Assembly (NCBI GenBank): GCA_036388895.1
Contig: DASVQY010000039.1
Span: 1 to 64,000, forward strand
DNA length: 64,000 nucleotides
Source: SXVE01 sp036388895
GTDB taxonomy: Bacteria > Acidobacteriota > Blastocatellia > Pyrinomonadales > Pyrinomonadaceae
Direction: 5' to 3'
Position numbers and translations under genes: made by a program. Position 1 is the first letter of the stretch. Each line of letters begins with the position of its first letter. Shown in pieces: positions 36,698-45,400 of the stretch. A model generated the notes under the pieces. It ran no database searches. It saw only the letters and a list, made by a program, of their open reading frames with translations, and was not told the DNA's origin.

Positions 36698-37345
36698 TCA
36701 AACGCCGTGCACGTCCGCGCCCCAGATGTATTTGTGAAGCTGCAAATTCAAACGAACTTTCAAACCGCTACACGCTACAGATTCGGCAATTTTTTGTAAA
36801 TTTTCGATGCCGAAAACCGGCGAAATTAAAATCTCTTTTGTTTTAGATTCCAAATCGTATTTTTCGATGATTTTCCGCGCGTAATTCCAATCATTAAAAT
36901 CAGCGATGACGAATTTAACTTCGTCTTTTTCGGGATTCAAACTTTCCAGATTCGCCCAGTAATTTCTCTCCGACTCGCCCGACGCGGGACATTTTACGTC
37001 GAGAATAATTTTCGCTCTTTGGTCAACGTTTTCCGTCGAAAAAAAACCGCCGGTTTCGATTAAGACTTCGTAACCGGTATCGCAAAGCTTTGTAATAAAC
37101 GGGAAAACATTTTTTTGCGCGAGCGGATCCCCGCCCGTCACTTCGACTAAATCACAATCGAAATCTTTCAATTGAGCGAAAATTTCCTCGAAGCTCATCC
37201 GCGTTCCGCCCGTAAAAGTGTAAACCGAATCACACCAGGTGCAACGCATCGGGCAACCTGTTAAACGCACGAAACTGCAAGGTCGCCCGGCGTGCGAAGA
37301 TTCGCCTTGAATAGAGAGAAAAATTTCAGTGATGCGTAAATCCAT
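36698..37345 (-). CDS. queE: 7-carboxy-7-deazaguanine synthase QueE
   Basis: Radical SAM enzyme that contracts 6-carboxytetrahydropterin to 7-carboxy-7-deazaguanine in the queuosine pathway; 215 residues, normal size. The opening EIFLSIQGESSHAGRP is the family signature. The iron-sulfur ligands are Cys31, Cys35 and Cys38 in GCPMRCTWCDS, and VTGGDPL follows. The C-terminus NLQLHKYIWG is also typical. It heads the run leading to queC; queD and queF are not in this window. Confidence 0.96.
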   Translation of the reverse strand: MDLRITEIFLSIQGESSHAGRPCSFVRLTGCPMRCTWCDSVYTFTGGTRMSFEEIFAQLKDFDCDLVEVTGGDPLAQKNVFPFITKLCDTGYEVLIETGGFFSTENVDQRAKIILDVKCPASGESERNYWANLESLNPEKDEVKFVIADFNDWNYARKIIEKYDLESKTKEILISPVFGIENLQKIAESVACSGLKVRLNLQLHKYIWGADVHGV

Positions 37346-37435
37346 TTAGAGACATTGAACTAGATGGACGATTTTACAAAAAGATGTTCTTTTAATTATG
37401 CAAAAATTGTCTATCTTGTTTCAAAATTCCTTTAA

Positions 37436-37900
37436 CTACTTAAAAGATTTCGCCATTTTCGAGACGGCTTTATCGTAAACGCCGCGTTTTGATTCGTCAT
37501 ATTCAATTGTAAATGTAATAAACGAACCGTTCGGGCGGGCAATTGTTTTCCTGTAAAAAATCTTGCCGTCGCGCAAAGCGGAGATAACGAAAAAATTCTT
37601 TCGGTATGTTCTATAAGTTACGCCGCTGCCGTATTCTTTCATCACCGAATTGAATTCCTTCAAGAGAGTTTCATTCGCCAGCATATTGCTTCCGTAAACG
37701 CGCATTTCCGCGCCGTCGCCCGAAAATATTTGACCATCACCGTTATCGGCTTCGCCCTGCGGCGCGAGCAAGTTTGACGGATATGAAATTGAGTAATCAA
37801 AGCGGGCGTTACTGTAAGTTTTATAATTTGTTTGGCTTAGAGCAGTTTGCGAAAAGATTGCAACTAAAAAAGCTGCAATTAAAAATGTTTGTTTTTTCAT
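37436..37900 (-). CDS. Exported protein of unknown function
   Basis: A 154-residue protein with a clear signal peptide (MKKQTFLIAAFLVAIFSQ, cleavage near ALSQT). The mature part begins with YKTYSNARFDYSISYPSNLL, a block shared by many small lipocalin/PsbP-like periplasmic proteins, and continues with short beta-strand-like stretches. No catalytic motif is visible. It is separated from queE by 90 bp and may be a monocistronic gene on that strand. Confidence 0.7.
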   Translation of the reverse strand: MKKQTFLIAAFLVAIFSQTALSQTNYKTYSNARFDYSISYPSNLLAPQGEADNGDGQIFSGDGAEMRVYGSNMLANETLLKEFNSVMKEYGSGVTYRTYRKNFFVISALRDGKIFYRKTIARPNGSFITFTIEYDESKRGVYDKAVSKMAKSFK

Positions 37901-38084
37901 AAAAGATTTAACTCGTTTTTACGGAAAACGATTATATCGCACATCTTTAATTTGTATAAAAGCATCTTCGGCGACAAGAACAATCAAAAAGCGAATTTTA
38001 TTATTTAATTTCAAAATATATGAGGTTTCATTTTTTCTGCGATTTTGCGTTACAATTTGCCGCAAGGAGAAAATCTAATAAAGT

Positions 38085-39410
38085 ATGCGAGAACAACTGA
38101 AAAATTTTATCGAATCTATCGGCAAAGACTCGATTGCCATTATTCCCGCCGCGCACGAAGTGACGCGCAGTTACGATACGGAATTTAAGTTTCATCAAGA
38201 CCCGGATTTCTTTTATTTAACCGGATTTCCCGAACCGGACGCGATTGCCGTCATTGCGCCGTCGAACAAAAAAGCGCCGTTCACTCTTTTCGTTCGCCCA
38301 CGCGACCCGCTGATGGAAACTTGGTACGGCAGACGCGAAGGCGTTGACGGCGCGGTGAAAAATTACGGTGCTGATAAGGCTTTTCCGATTGAAAATTTTG
38401 AAAAAGAATTGTCAAAGCTCGTCAACGGGCACGAAAAACTTTATTACCGTTTCGGCGTTGACAACAAACTCGACCAGACGATTCTGCAATATCTTTCCGG
38501 TCAGCGTTTTCGCCGTTTGAAAACGGCTTATCCGCCGCACACAATTGTTGACCCGACAATTTTGATTCACGAAATGCGGCTGCACAAAACCGAAGAAGAA
38601 GTCGAGTTGATGCAGAAAAGCGCCGACATCGCAGCCGAAGCGCACGTTTTAGCGATGCAGAGCGCGAAACCGGGAATGAACGAATCGCAAATCGAAGCGA
38701 TTATCGAGCATCATTTTCGGATGAACGGTGCGGCGGGCGTTTCTTATAATTCAATCATCGGCGGCGGTGAAAACGCAACAATTCTGCATTACGTTGAAAA
38801 CAATGCGCCGCTGCGCGACGGTGATTTATTGCTTATTGACGCTGGTGCACATTACAAAGGATACGCCTCCGACATCACCCGCACTTTTCCCGTCAACGGC
38901 AAGTTTACAAAAGCGCAGCGCGAAGTTTACGACATAGTTCTTGATGTTGAAATCGCTTGTCTCGAAGCGACGAAAATAGGCAATACCATCAAACAGCGTC
39001 ACGATCTTTCCGTCGAACTTCTGACCGAAGGAATGAAAAAACTCGGGCTTTTAAAAGGCGACACGCAAGAGTTAATCAAGAAAAAAGCGTTTATGAAATA
39101 TTATATGCACGGCGTCGGACATTATTTGGGCTTGGACGTTCACGACGCCGGACGTTATTTCACCGACGCACAGGCAAAAAATTCGCGTCCGTTTGAAGCG
39201 GGGATGGTTTTGACGGTTGAACCGGGTCTCTATATTCCGCCCGACGATAAAGACGCGCCGGAAAAATATCGAGGAATCGGCATTCGCATCGAAGACGACG
39301 TTTTAGTGACTGAAGAGGGAAACGTCAATTTAACGGCAAAATGTCCGAAACACGCGGAAGAAATTGAAGAAATAATGAACAGCGCGAAAACGAAAAGCGC
39401 GAACAAGTAG
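38085..39410 (+). CDS. pepP: Xaa-Pro aminopeptidase (aminopeptidase P, M24B)
   Basis: Dinuclear-metal peptidase that removes N-terminal residues preceding proline; 441 residues. An N-terminal creatinase-like domain (about 1-165) precedes a pita-bread domain. Metal ligands are visible in LIDAGAHYKGYASDITRTFP (two Asp), HGVGHYLGLDVHD (His), TVEPGLYIPP (Glu) and IGIRIEDDVLV (Glu). No signal peptide. AAGGAG is about 14 nt before the ATG, rather far, but no better start exists. Confidence 0.94.
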   Translation: MREQLKNFIESIGKDSIAIIPAAHEVTRSYDTEFKFHQDPDFFYLTGFPEPDAIAVIAPSNKKAPFTLFVRPRDPLMETWYGRREGVDGAVKNYGADKAFPIENFEKELSKLVNGHEKLYYRFGVDNKLDQTILQYLSGQRFRRLKTAYPPHTIVDPTILIHEMRLHKTEEEVELMQKSADIAAEAHVLAMQSAKPGMNESQIEAIIEHHFRMNGAAGVSYNSIIGGGENATILHYVENNAPLRDGDLLLIDAGAHYKGYASDITRTFPVNGKFTKAQREVYDIVLDVEIACLEATKIGNTIKQRHDLSVELLTEGMKKLGLLKGDTQELIKKKAFMKYYMHGVGHYLGLDVHDAGRYFTDAQAKNSRPFEAGMVLTVEPGLYIPPDDKDAPEKYRGIGIRIEDDVLVTEEGNVNLTAKCPKHAEEIEEIMNSAKTKSANK

Positions 39411-39419
39411 CCGGGGCTT

Positions 39420-39599
39420 ATGTCAAACAGCATCGCGAAAAAGCTAAAAGACTTCCCTGCTTTTCAAGGGTTGATTCAAGGTGACGGGGCGGTTGCACAG
39501 ATAGACATTCTCGATTACATATACGCGGTTTTTTATGATCGGTTTAGAGTAAATTTAGAAAGCGAAATCGAATTTATGATCAATTCAGAAAAAATTTAG
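39420..39599 (+). CDS. Small ORF (59 aa) of unknown function
   Basis: A 59-residue frame starting 9 bp after the pepP stop and ending 17 bp before the DoxX-like gene. It encodes a mixed-charge peptide (KKLKDFPAFQGLIQGDG, then IDILDYIYAVFYDRF). A strong ribosome site is lacking. Its last 16 codons fall within a 41-bp tandem duplication that also generates the next gene's start region. It may be a real small protein or the vestige of a longer one. Confidence 0.35.
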   Translation: MSNSIAKKLKDFPAFQGLIQGDGAVAQIDILDYIYAVFYDRFRVNLESEIEFMINSEKI

Positions 39600-39632
39600 A
39601 AGGCGAGATCGAATTTATGACAATCGAAGAAA
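39551..39632 (+). repeat. 41-bp tandem duplication spanning the DoxX-like gene start
   Basis: Copy 1 (39551-39591) and copy 2 (39592-39632) are adjacent and share AAATTTAGAA, GCGA and ATCGAATTTATGA words, with divergence concentrated near the 3-prime part. Each copy contains an ATG at the same place (39576 and 39617); only the second opens the downstream gene. Confidence 0.8.
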
Positions 39633-40033
39633 CAGGCAAAAATCTTCCGGCGCTTCTCGGCGCTCTGCTCGTCGCCATTCTTTTCATTCAATCGGGACTC
39701 GACAAAGTTTTCGACTGGCGCGGTAATCTCGAATGGCTGACCGGGCATTTTTCCAAAACATTTTTGCGCGGAACGGTTCCGATGATGCTCGCAACCGTTA
39801 CTTTAATGGAACTGGCGACCGGATTTTTAAGCGCGGCGGGAATAGTCTATTTTTTTGCTACCGGTTCGCTCGGTTTTGTGTTTTACGCTTTCGTTCTCGG
39901 AGCGGCGTCAATCGTCGCGCTTTTCTTCGGACAACGCGTCGCTAAAGACTACGCCGGCGCTGCGGTTTTGATTCCGTATTTTATCCTGCTAATCGTTTTG
40001 ATGTATCTGACAAATCCGTTTCTGAAAGTTTAG
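39617..40033 (+). CDS. DoxX-like small membrane protein
   Basis: A 138-residue protein with four hydrophobic segments (about 10-28, 50-72, 75-95 and 110-132). The region GLDKVFDWRGNLEWL after the first helix and the four-helix plan fit the DoxX/DUF4870-like group of small membrane proteins. No enzymatic motif can be read. The weak AAGGCGAG ribosome site lies in the tandem-duplicated segment. A terminator follows 113 bp later. Confidence 0.7.
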   Translation: MTIEETGKNLPALLGALLVAILFIQSGLDKVFDWRGNLEWLTGHFSKTFLRGTVPMMLATVTLMELATGFLSAAGIVYFFATGSLGFVFYAFVLGAASIVALFFGQRVAKDYAGAAVLIPYFILLIVLMYLTNPFLKV

Positions 40034-40146
40034 CGAAGTAAATTTCGTAATCGGATTAAGGCAAACTTTTCCATTAAGAAATTTGATTAAGAAAGAAGAA
40101 GTTTCAGTCTGAAATATAAAATTCCTGATCTATTGAATAAATCGAA

Positions 40147-40175
40147 AAAAGGAGCCAATTTCGGCTCCTTTTGCA
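40147..40175 (+). terminator. Intrinsic terminator after the DoxX-like gene
   Basis: AAAAGGAGCC pairs with GGCTCCTTTT around a 6-nt loop, with A- and T-tracts on both sides, so it could work in both directions. Confidence 0.8.
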
Positions 40176-40252
40176 ATTATTCTTGAAAGTAAAGGCGAAA
40201 AATCAGCCTCAGGTATATACGTTTAGTTCTTGGTAGTGATTAAAAAATTAAT

Positions 40253-40843
40253 CTAACGCGCGTCTCTTCCTCTTGAAGTTACGCCCATTAAACGAGCCGG
40301 ATATGTGGCGAAGTTTTCAATCTCGATAGTATTTTCATTGTCTCGATCCCATCTGATTCGCGCGGCGGCGATATAAGTTCCTTCGCCTTTGCCGGTTCGC
40401 GGGTCAATAAACAGTTCGATAACCCCGAACGGATAATCGAGTGAACGATATCCGCCGCGAAGCTCTGCGAAATGCGGCGAGCGGCGAAAGACGGCGAAGA
40501 TTCTTCTTCTTCCATCAACCATGCTTTCACGAACTACGTTAATCGGGTCGCCGACGCGCGCGCCGACCGAGAATCTGCCGAGGTCTTGATCGTCAACAGC
40601 TTTGAGCAACTCGTTCTGATTGCGTTCCTGCAAAAGCCCTAAAAGTCGCTGCGCCTGCTGGTCGGACGTTTGACCGTTGATATTCAGCGTAAATGTGCCG
40701 GTAGTGGTTCTGGTGTTGAATCCGCTGCCGTAACTTATAATCGTTCCCGTAAAAGTTTCTCTCCCGCCCTGGGCTAGAGATTGCACCGCAAAAGCCGTTA
40801 TTAATAGAAACAAAACTCCTAAAAAACCATAATTTCTTTTCAT
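40253..40843 (-). CDS. Exported protein of unknown function
   Basis: A 196-residue protein with a signal peptide (about 1-24, SLAQG). The mature part contains ETFTGTIISYGSG and GTFTLNINGQTSDQQAQR, suggesting a beta-rich domain, then a basic region (VRESMVDGRRRIFAVFRR). The C-terminus is Arg-rich. I do not recognise a family. It is convergent with the DoxX-like gene across the terminator. Confidence 0.72.
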   Translation of the reverse strand: MKRNYGFLGVLFLLITAFAVQSLAQGGRETFTGTIISYGSGFNTRTTTGTFTLNINGQTSDQQAQRLLGLLQERNQNELLKAVDDQDLGRFSVGARVGDPINVVRESMVDGRRRIFAVFRRSPHFAELRGGYRSLDYPFGVIELFIDPRTGKGEGTYIAAARIRWDRDNENTIEIENFATYPARLMGVTSRGRDAR

Positions 40844-41399
40844 AAAACTAACCCCTTAATATTTATAAACGAATCTTTTTCATTCGATCTTTCGTTAACG
40901 ATTGCTACTGCATCGCCGTCGTATTTTCATCGCGCAAAGCGAATTCGATACAAAATTTGCCAACCGCTCGCGGCTATCATTTAAAGCAAGTATGCGTTAA
41001 ATAAACAATAACAAAGCGAAATAATTCGCTCTGTCTTATGGGAAACAAAAGTATTTTTTAAGATGATTTAATTTTTGGCGATGAAACACATTCGGGTTCG
41101 GGCAAATCAAAAACGCATTCGGGACGGATAAAAATATAGCGGTGACGATTAAATTTGAGCGTAATGAGCTAAAAAATAATGCTTTACCGCAAAGTTGATT
41201 TTAACGGCGGGTTAAAGCCAGCGAACGCAAATAGAAGCAAATAAAAACCCTGTTGCTCGCGTCAATTTGCGGTAATTTCTATTTAACCTTACTTTTCAAG
41301 CGTTTCCAATTTGAGTAGTTTAGCAGCGAGACACAATTCGTTAGGTACAACCCTTGGAAAATGCAATAATGTAAAAAAGATAGCTTGGCAAAAAATAAG
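40844..41399. other. Intergenic region upstream of the CheB gene
   Basis: No supported gene. It holds a palindromic repeat (listed separately), a short GCGAA/TTCGC hairpin near 41016-41030 and AT-rich stretches that may contain promoters for both divergent neighbours. Confidence 0.45.
41184..41275. repeat. Imperfect palindromic element
   Basis: Arms TTACCGCAAAGTTGA (41184-41198) and TCAATTTGCGGTAA (41262-41275) are inverted, with a one-base bulge. The words ACCGCAAAG and GTTGATTTTA recall the inner arms of the element at 6068-6171, so the two may be related. Confidence 0.45.
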
Positions 41400-42449
41400 A
41401 TGGAAACACGAAACATAATCGTCATCGGAGCGTCGGCTGGCGGATTTGAAGCGCTCAAAACGCTGGTCAAAGACTTACCGAAAGATTTGCAGGCTTCGAT
41501 TTTCATCGTCTGGCATATTTCGGCTGACGTTACCGGAGTTTTGCCGTATGTCCTCAACCGTTTTGAAACGCTTCCGGCGTCGAACGCGATTGACAAAGAA
41601 CCGATTGAGCCGGGCAGAATCTATGTCGCGCCGCCCGACCATCATTTGTTAGTCGAGCGTGGGATTGTCCGCACGACCAAAGGACCGAAGGAAAACCGTT
41701 TTCGACCAGCCGTTGACCCGCTGTTTCGTTCGGCGGCTTACGCTTACAATCGGCGCGTGATCGGCGTGGTTTTGTCGGGTGCGCTCGATGACGGAACTTC
41801 GGGTTTGTGGACGGTCAAGCATCGTGGCGGCGTCGCCGTTGTGCAAGACCCGATGGACGCCGAATTTCCTTCGATGCCGCGCAACGCGCTCAGCCATGTG
41901 GAGGTTGATTATCGCGTTCCGATCAGCGAGATGGGCGCTTTGCTCGCACGTCTGGCGCAGAAAGATGTGGAAGGTAACGAGGTGTTTATGGAAAACGACA
42001 AACAAATCGAAATAGAAATCGGCGTCGCGGCGGAAGATAATGCGTTTGAAGCGGGCATTATGCAGCTCGGCGAGTTGTCGCCTTTTACGTGCCCCGATTG
42101 TCACGGCGTTTTGCTAAAGCTCAAAGACGGCGAGCGATCAAGATTCCGCTGTCATACCGGACACGCTTTTTCTGCGGACAGCTTGCTCTCGCACGTGACG
42201 GAAAACGTCGAGCAGAGTTTATGGAACGCTCTGCGCGCCATCGAGGAAAGCATAATGCTGCTCAACCACATGGGCGAGCATTTCGCCAACGGCAATGAAA
42301 TCGGTCTCTCGGCGCTTTATTACAAAAAAGCTCACGAAGCCGCGCAGCGCGCACACACCGTCAGGCAATCGGCGATGAGCAACGAACGACTCAGCCAGGA
42401 CAGTATGCGCGAGCAGGCAAATGGAAACGGCGACGGGCAGCCGGGTTAA
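41400..42449 (+). CDS. CheB-type protein-glutamate methylesterase without receiver domain
   Basis: A 349-residue protein starting at ATG 41400; a TTG five codons earlier is not preferred. The CheB methylesterase domain (about 1-190) has Ser12 in GASAGG, His39 in WHISAD and Asp130/131 in GALDDGTSG as the catalytic triad. There is no N-terminal receiver, unlike chemotaxis CheB. The C-terminal part has a zinc-ribbon-like FTCPDCHG...RCHTGHAF segment and a helical tail ending in NGNGDGQPG. It lies 35 bp before a CheB-CheR-PAS-kinase gene, so it likely belongs to an alternative signalling system and not to flagellar chemotaxis. Confidence 0.9.
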   Translation: METRNIIVIGASAGGFEALKTLVKDLPKDLQASIFIVWHISADVTGVLPYVLNRFETLPASNAIDKEPIEPGRIYVAPPDHHLLVERGIVRTTKGPKENRFRPAVDPLFRSAAYAYNRRVIGVVLSGALDDGTSGLWTVKHRGGVAVVQDPMDAEFPSMPRNALSHVEVDYRVPISEMGALLARLAQKDVEGNEVFMENDKQIEIEIGVAAEDNAFEAGIMQLGELSPFTCPDCHGVLLKLKDGERSRFRCHTGHAFSADSLLSHVTENVEQSLWNALRAIEESIMLLNHMGEHFANGNEIGLSALYYKKAHEAAQRAHTVRQSAMSNERLSQDSMREQANGNGDGQPG

Positions 42450-42484
42450 TAGAAAATAAAAGCCTCGGTTGAGGCGCGTTTTTA

Positions 42485-45400
42485 ATGAAAGAGTCTAATT
42501 CTCGAAAAAAATCATCGTCAAAGAGTAAGTCCGACAATCCTGAGAAAAAGGATTTTATCGTCGTGGGCTTGGGCGCGTCCGCGGGCGGCGTTCGCGCTTT
42601 GCAGGAATTTTTCGCGTCGATGCCGCCGAACAGCGGAATGGCATTCGTCGTCGTTCTGCATCTCGCGCCCAATCACGAATCGAATCTCACGGAGATTTTG
42701 CAGGCGCAGACGACGATGCCCGTCGTGCGCGTCGACGAAACTCACAAAGTCGAGCCGAATCACGTTTACGTCATTCCGCCGAATCAAAATCTGGTGATGG
42801 TTGACGGAAGCGTCAGTCTCGCCAGACCCGACCGGGAAAAAGGCACGCGCGTGGCGATTGACGTGTTTTTCCGCACGCTCGCCGACGCTTACGAGCGCAA
42901 CGCCGTGTGCGTCGTTTTAAGCGGTACGGGTGCGGACGGAACTCTCGGATTAAAGCGCGTCAAGGAAATGAACGGGTTCGCGATTGTCCAGCATCCTTCG
43001 GACGCCGAATACGAAGAGATGCCGCGCCACGCGATAGCGACCGGCATTGCCGACTGGGTTTTGCCGGTCAGGCAGATGCCCGAAAAACTCATCAACTTTC
43101 GGGGAAGCTCGGAACGCCTGCATTTGACCGGCGGCGACGTGGAGAAAGTCGCCAAGGAAATCAACGCCGAAGATTCGCTGCGCGAGATTTTGACGATTTT
43201 GCGCGTTCGCACCGGGCACGATTTTTCGAGCTATAAAATGCCGACGCTCGTTCGCCGCGTCGCGCGTCATTTGCAGATTCACGAGCTCGAAGATCTTCCG
43301 ACTTACTTAAATTTCCTGCGCAGTAACCCCGAAGAAGTTCAATCGCTTCAGCGCAATTTGCTGATTAACGTGACGAATTTTTTCCGCGACAAAGAGGCTT
43401 TCGACGCTCTCGAAAAAGAAGTCATTCCGAGAATTATGGACGGGAAAACGGCGCGCGATTCGGTGCGTGTCTGGGTCGCGGCGTGCGCTTCGGGCGAAGA
43501 AGCGTATTCAATCTCGATTCTGCTGCACGAATACGCCGCCGGAATGAACGACCCGCCGAAGATTCAGATTTTTGCAACCGACGTTGACGACGAAGCAATC
43601 GCCGAGTCGCGCGAAGGCGTTTACACCGACGCGATTGAAACCGACGTTTCCGAAGAACGCCTGAAACGGTTTTTCCTCAAGGAAGGCAAGCGTTACCGGG
43701 TTCGCAAAGAATTGCGCGAATCGGTTCTGTTTGCGCCGCACAACGTTTTACGCGACCCGCCGTTTTCCAAGCTCGATCTGGTAACGTGCCGCAACCTTTT
43801 GATTTATCTCAACCGCGACTCGCAGGAGCGCGTGATGGAGATTTTTCATTTCGCGCTCAATCATCAAGGTTATCTTTTCCTTGGCAGCTCGGAAACCGCC
43901 GAAAGCCTGCCGTCGCTTTATACGGCGGTAGATAAAAAAAACCGCATTTACCGGCGGCGAGCAACGCACGGATTGTTTGACGCACCGCCGCGTCTTCCCA
44001 TCGCGGGACAATGGCAAGTCAGAACGCCGGAAGCGCGGGAAGTCAGTAAGCGCGTCAAAAGTTTCGAAATCGGCGAAATGCATTACAAGCTGCTTGAAAA
44101 TTTAGCGCCGCCTTCGATTCTCGTTAATCAGGATTTTGAAGTCGTTTATATGAGCGAGTCGGTCGGTCGTTTTCTGCGTTTCGCGGGCGGAGAGCCGACA
44201 AGAAGCGTGCTCAAGCTCGTGCACCCTGATTTGCAATCGGATTTGCGCACCGCGCTTTTCACTGCTAAACACGAGCGCGGAACGTTCGAGCTTCCGAATT
44301 TGCGCTTTGGCGTTGACGGCAATGAAACGCACGTCAATCTGATTGTCCGCGCCGCTAATGTTGATGATGACAACCGGGATTTTCTGATCGTCATTTTCGA
44401 CGAACCGGACAGAAATTCGTTCCAAATTTCTGCTGACCGAGGCACAAGCAGAAAAGACGTAGAAACGCCTGAATATGTCTCGAACAAAGACGCAGCGCTC
44501 GAAACACTCGTCGAACGTCTCGAAACGGATTTGCAGCGCACCAAACAGCAGCTTCGCGCGACGGTCGAGCAGCACGAAGTCACGATTGAAGAATTGAAAG
44601 CCTCGAACGAGGAATTGCAGGCGATCAACGAAGAACTGCGCTCGGCGGGCGAAGAGCTCGAAACCAGCAAGGAAGAATTGCAGTCGGTCAACGAGGAACT
44701 GATCACTGTCAACCACGAGCTCAAGGAAAAAATCTACGAGGTTTCGCGCACGAATTCCGACTTGCAGAATTTGATGTCTTCGACCGACATCGCCACGATT
44801 TTTCTCGACAGCAACTTGCACATCCAGCGATTCACGCCGCCGGTCGAAGACCTTTTCAACATCAAACAGAACGATCTGGGACGCCCGCTCGAACATTTCA
44901 CCAACCGGCTCAATTACGAAAATATCGGCAAAGAAGCGACGGGCGTTCTGCAGACGCTCAAGCCGTTCGAGCGCGAAGTGGAAGACAGCGACGGGCGTTG
45001 TTTTCTGATGCGTCTTCTGCCGTATCGCTCGACCGACGACCGAATCGAAGGCGTGGTGATGAATTTCGTAAACATTACCGATCGCAAACGCGCCGAAACA
45101 GCCAAATTCTTTCTGGCGTCGATTGTCGAATCGAGCGAGGATTCAATGATGACGGTCGATTTCGATAGGAAAATAACGAGCTGGAACAAAGCATCCGAAA
45201 AACTTTACGGTTATCCGGCAGCCGAAGTCATCGGCAAATCGCTGTCGCTGGTGACGCTGCCCGACGATATTAAAAAGGTTCTCGCCGATATCGATAAAAT
45301 CAAGCACAGCCAAAAGGTCGAGATTTTCGATTCGATCAGGCTCAACAAAGACGGTCGGGAGATGAATCTCGAACTCGTTCTCTCGCCGGTCAAAAACGGC

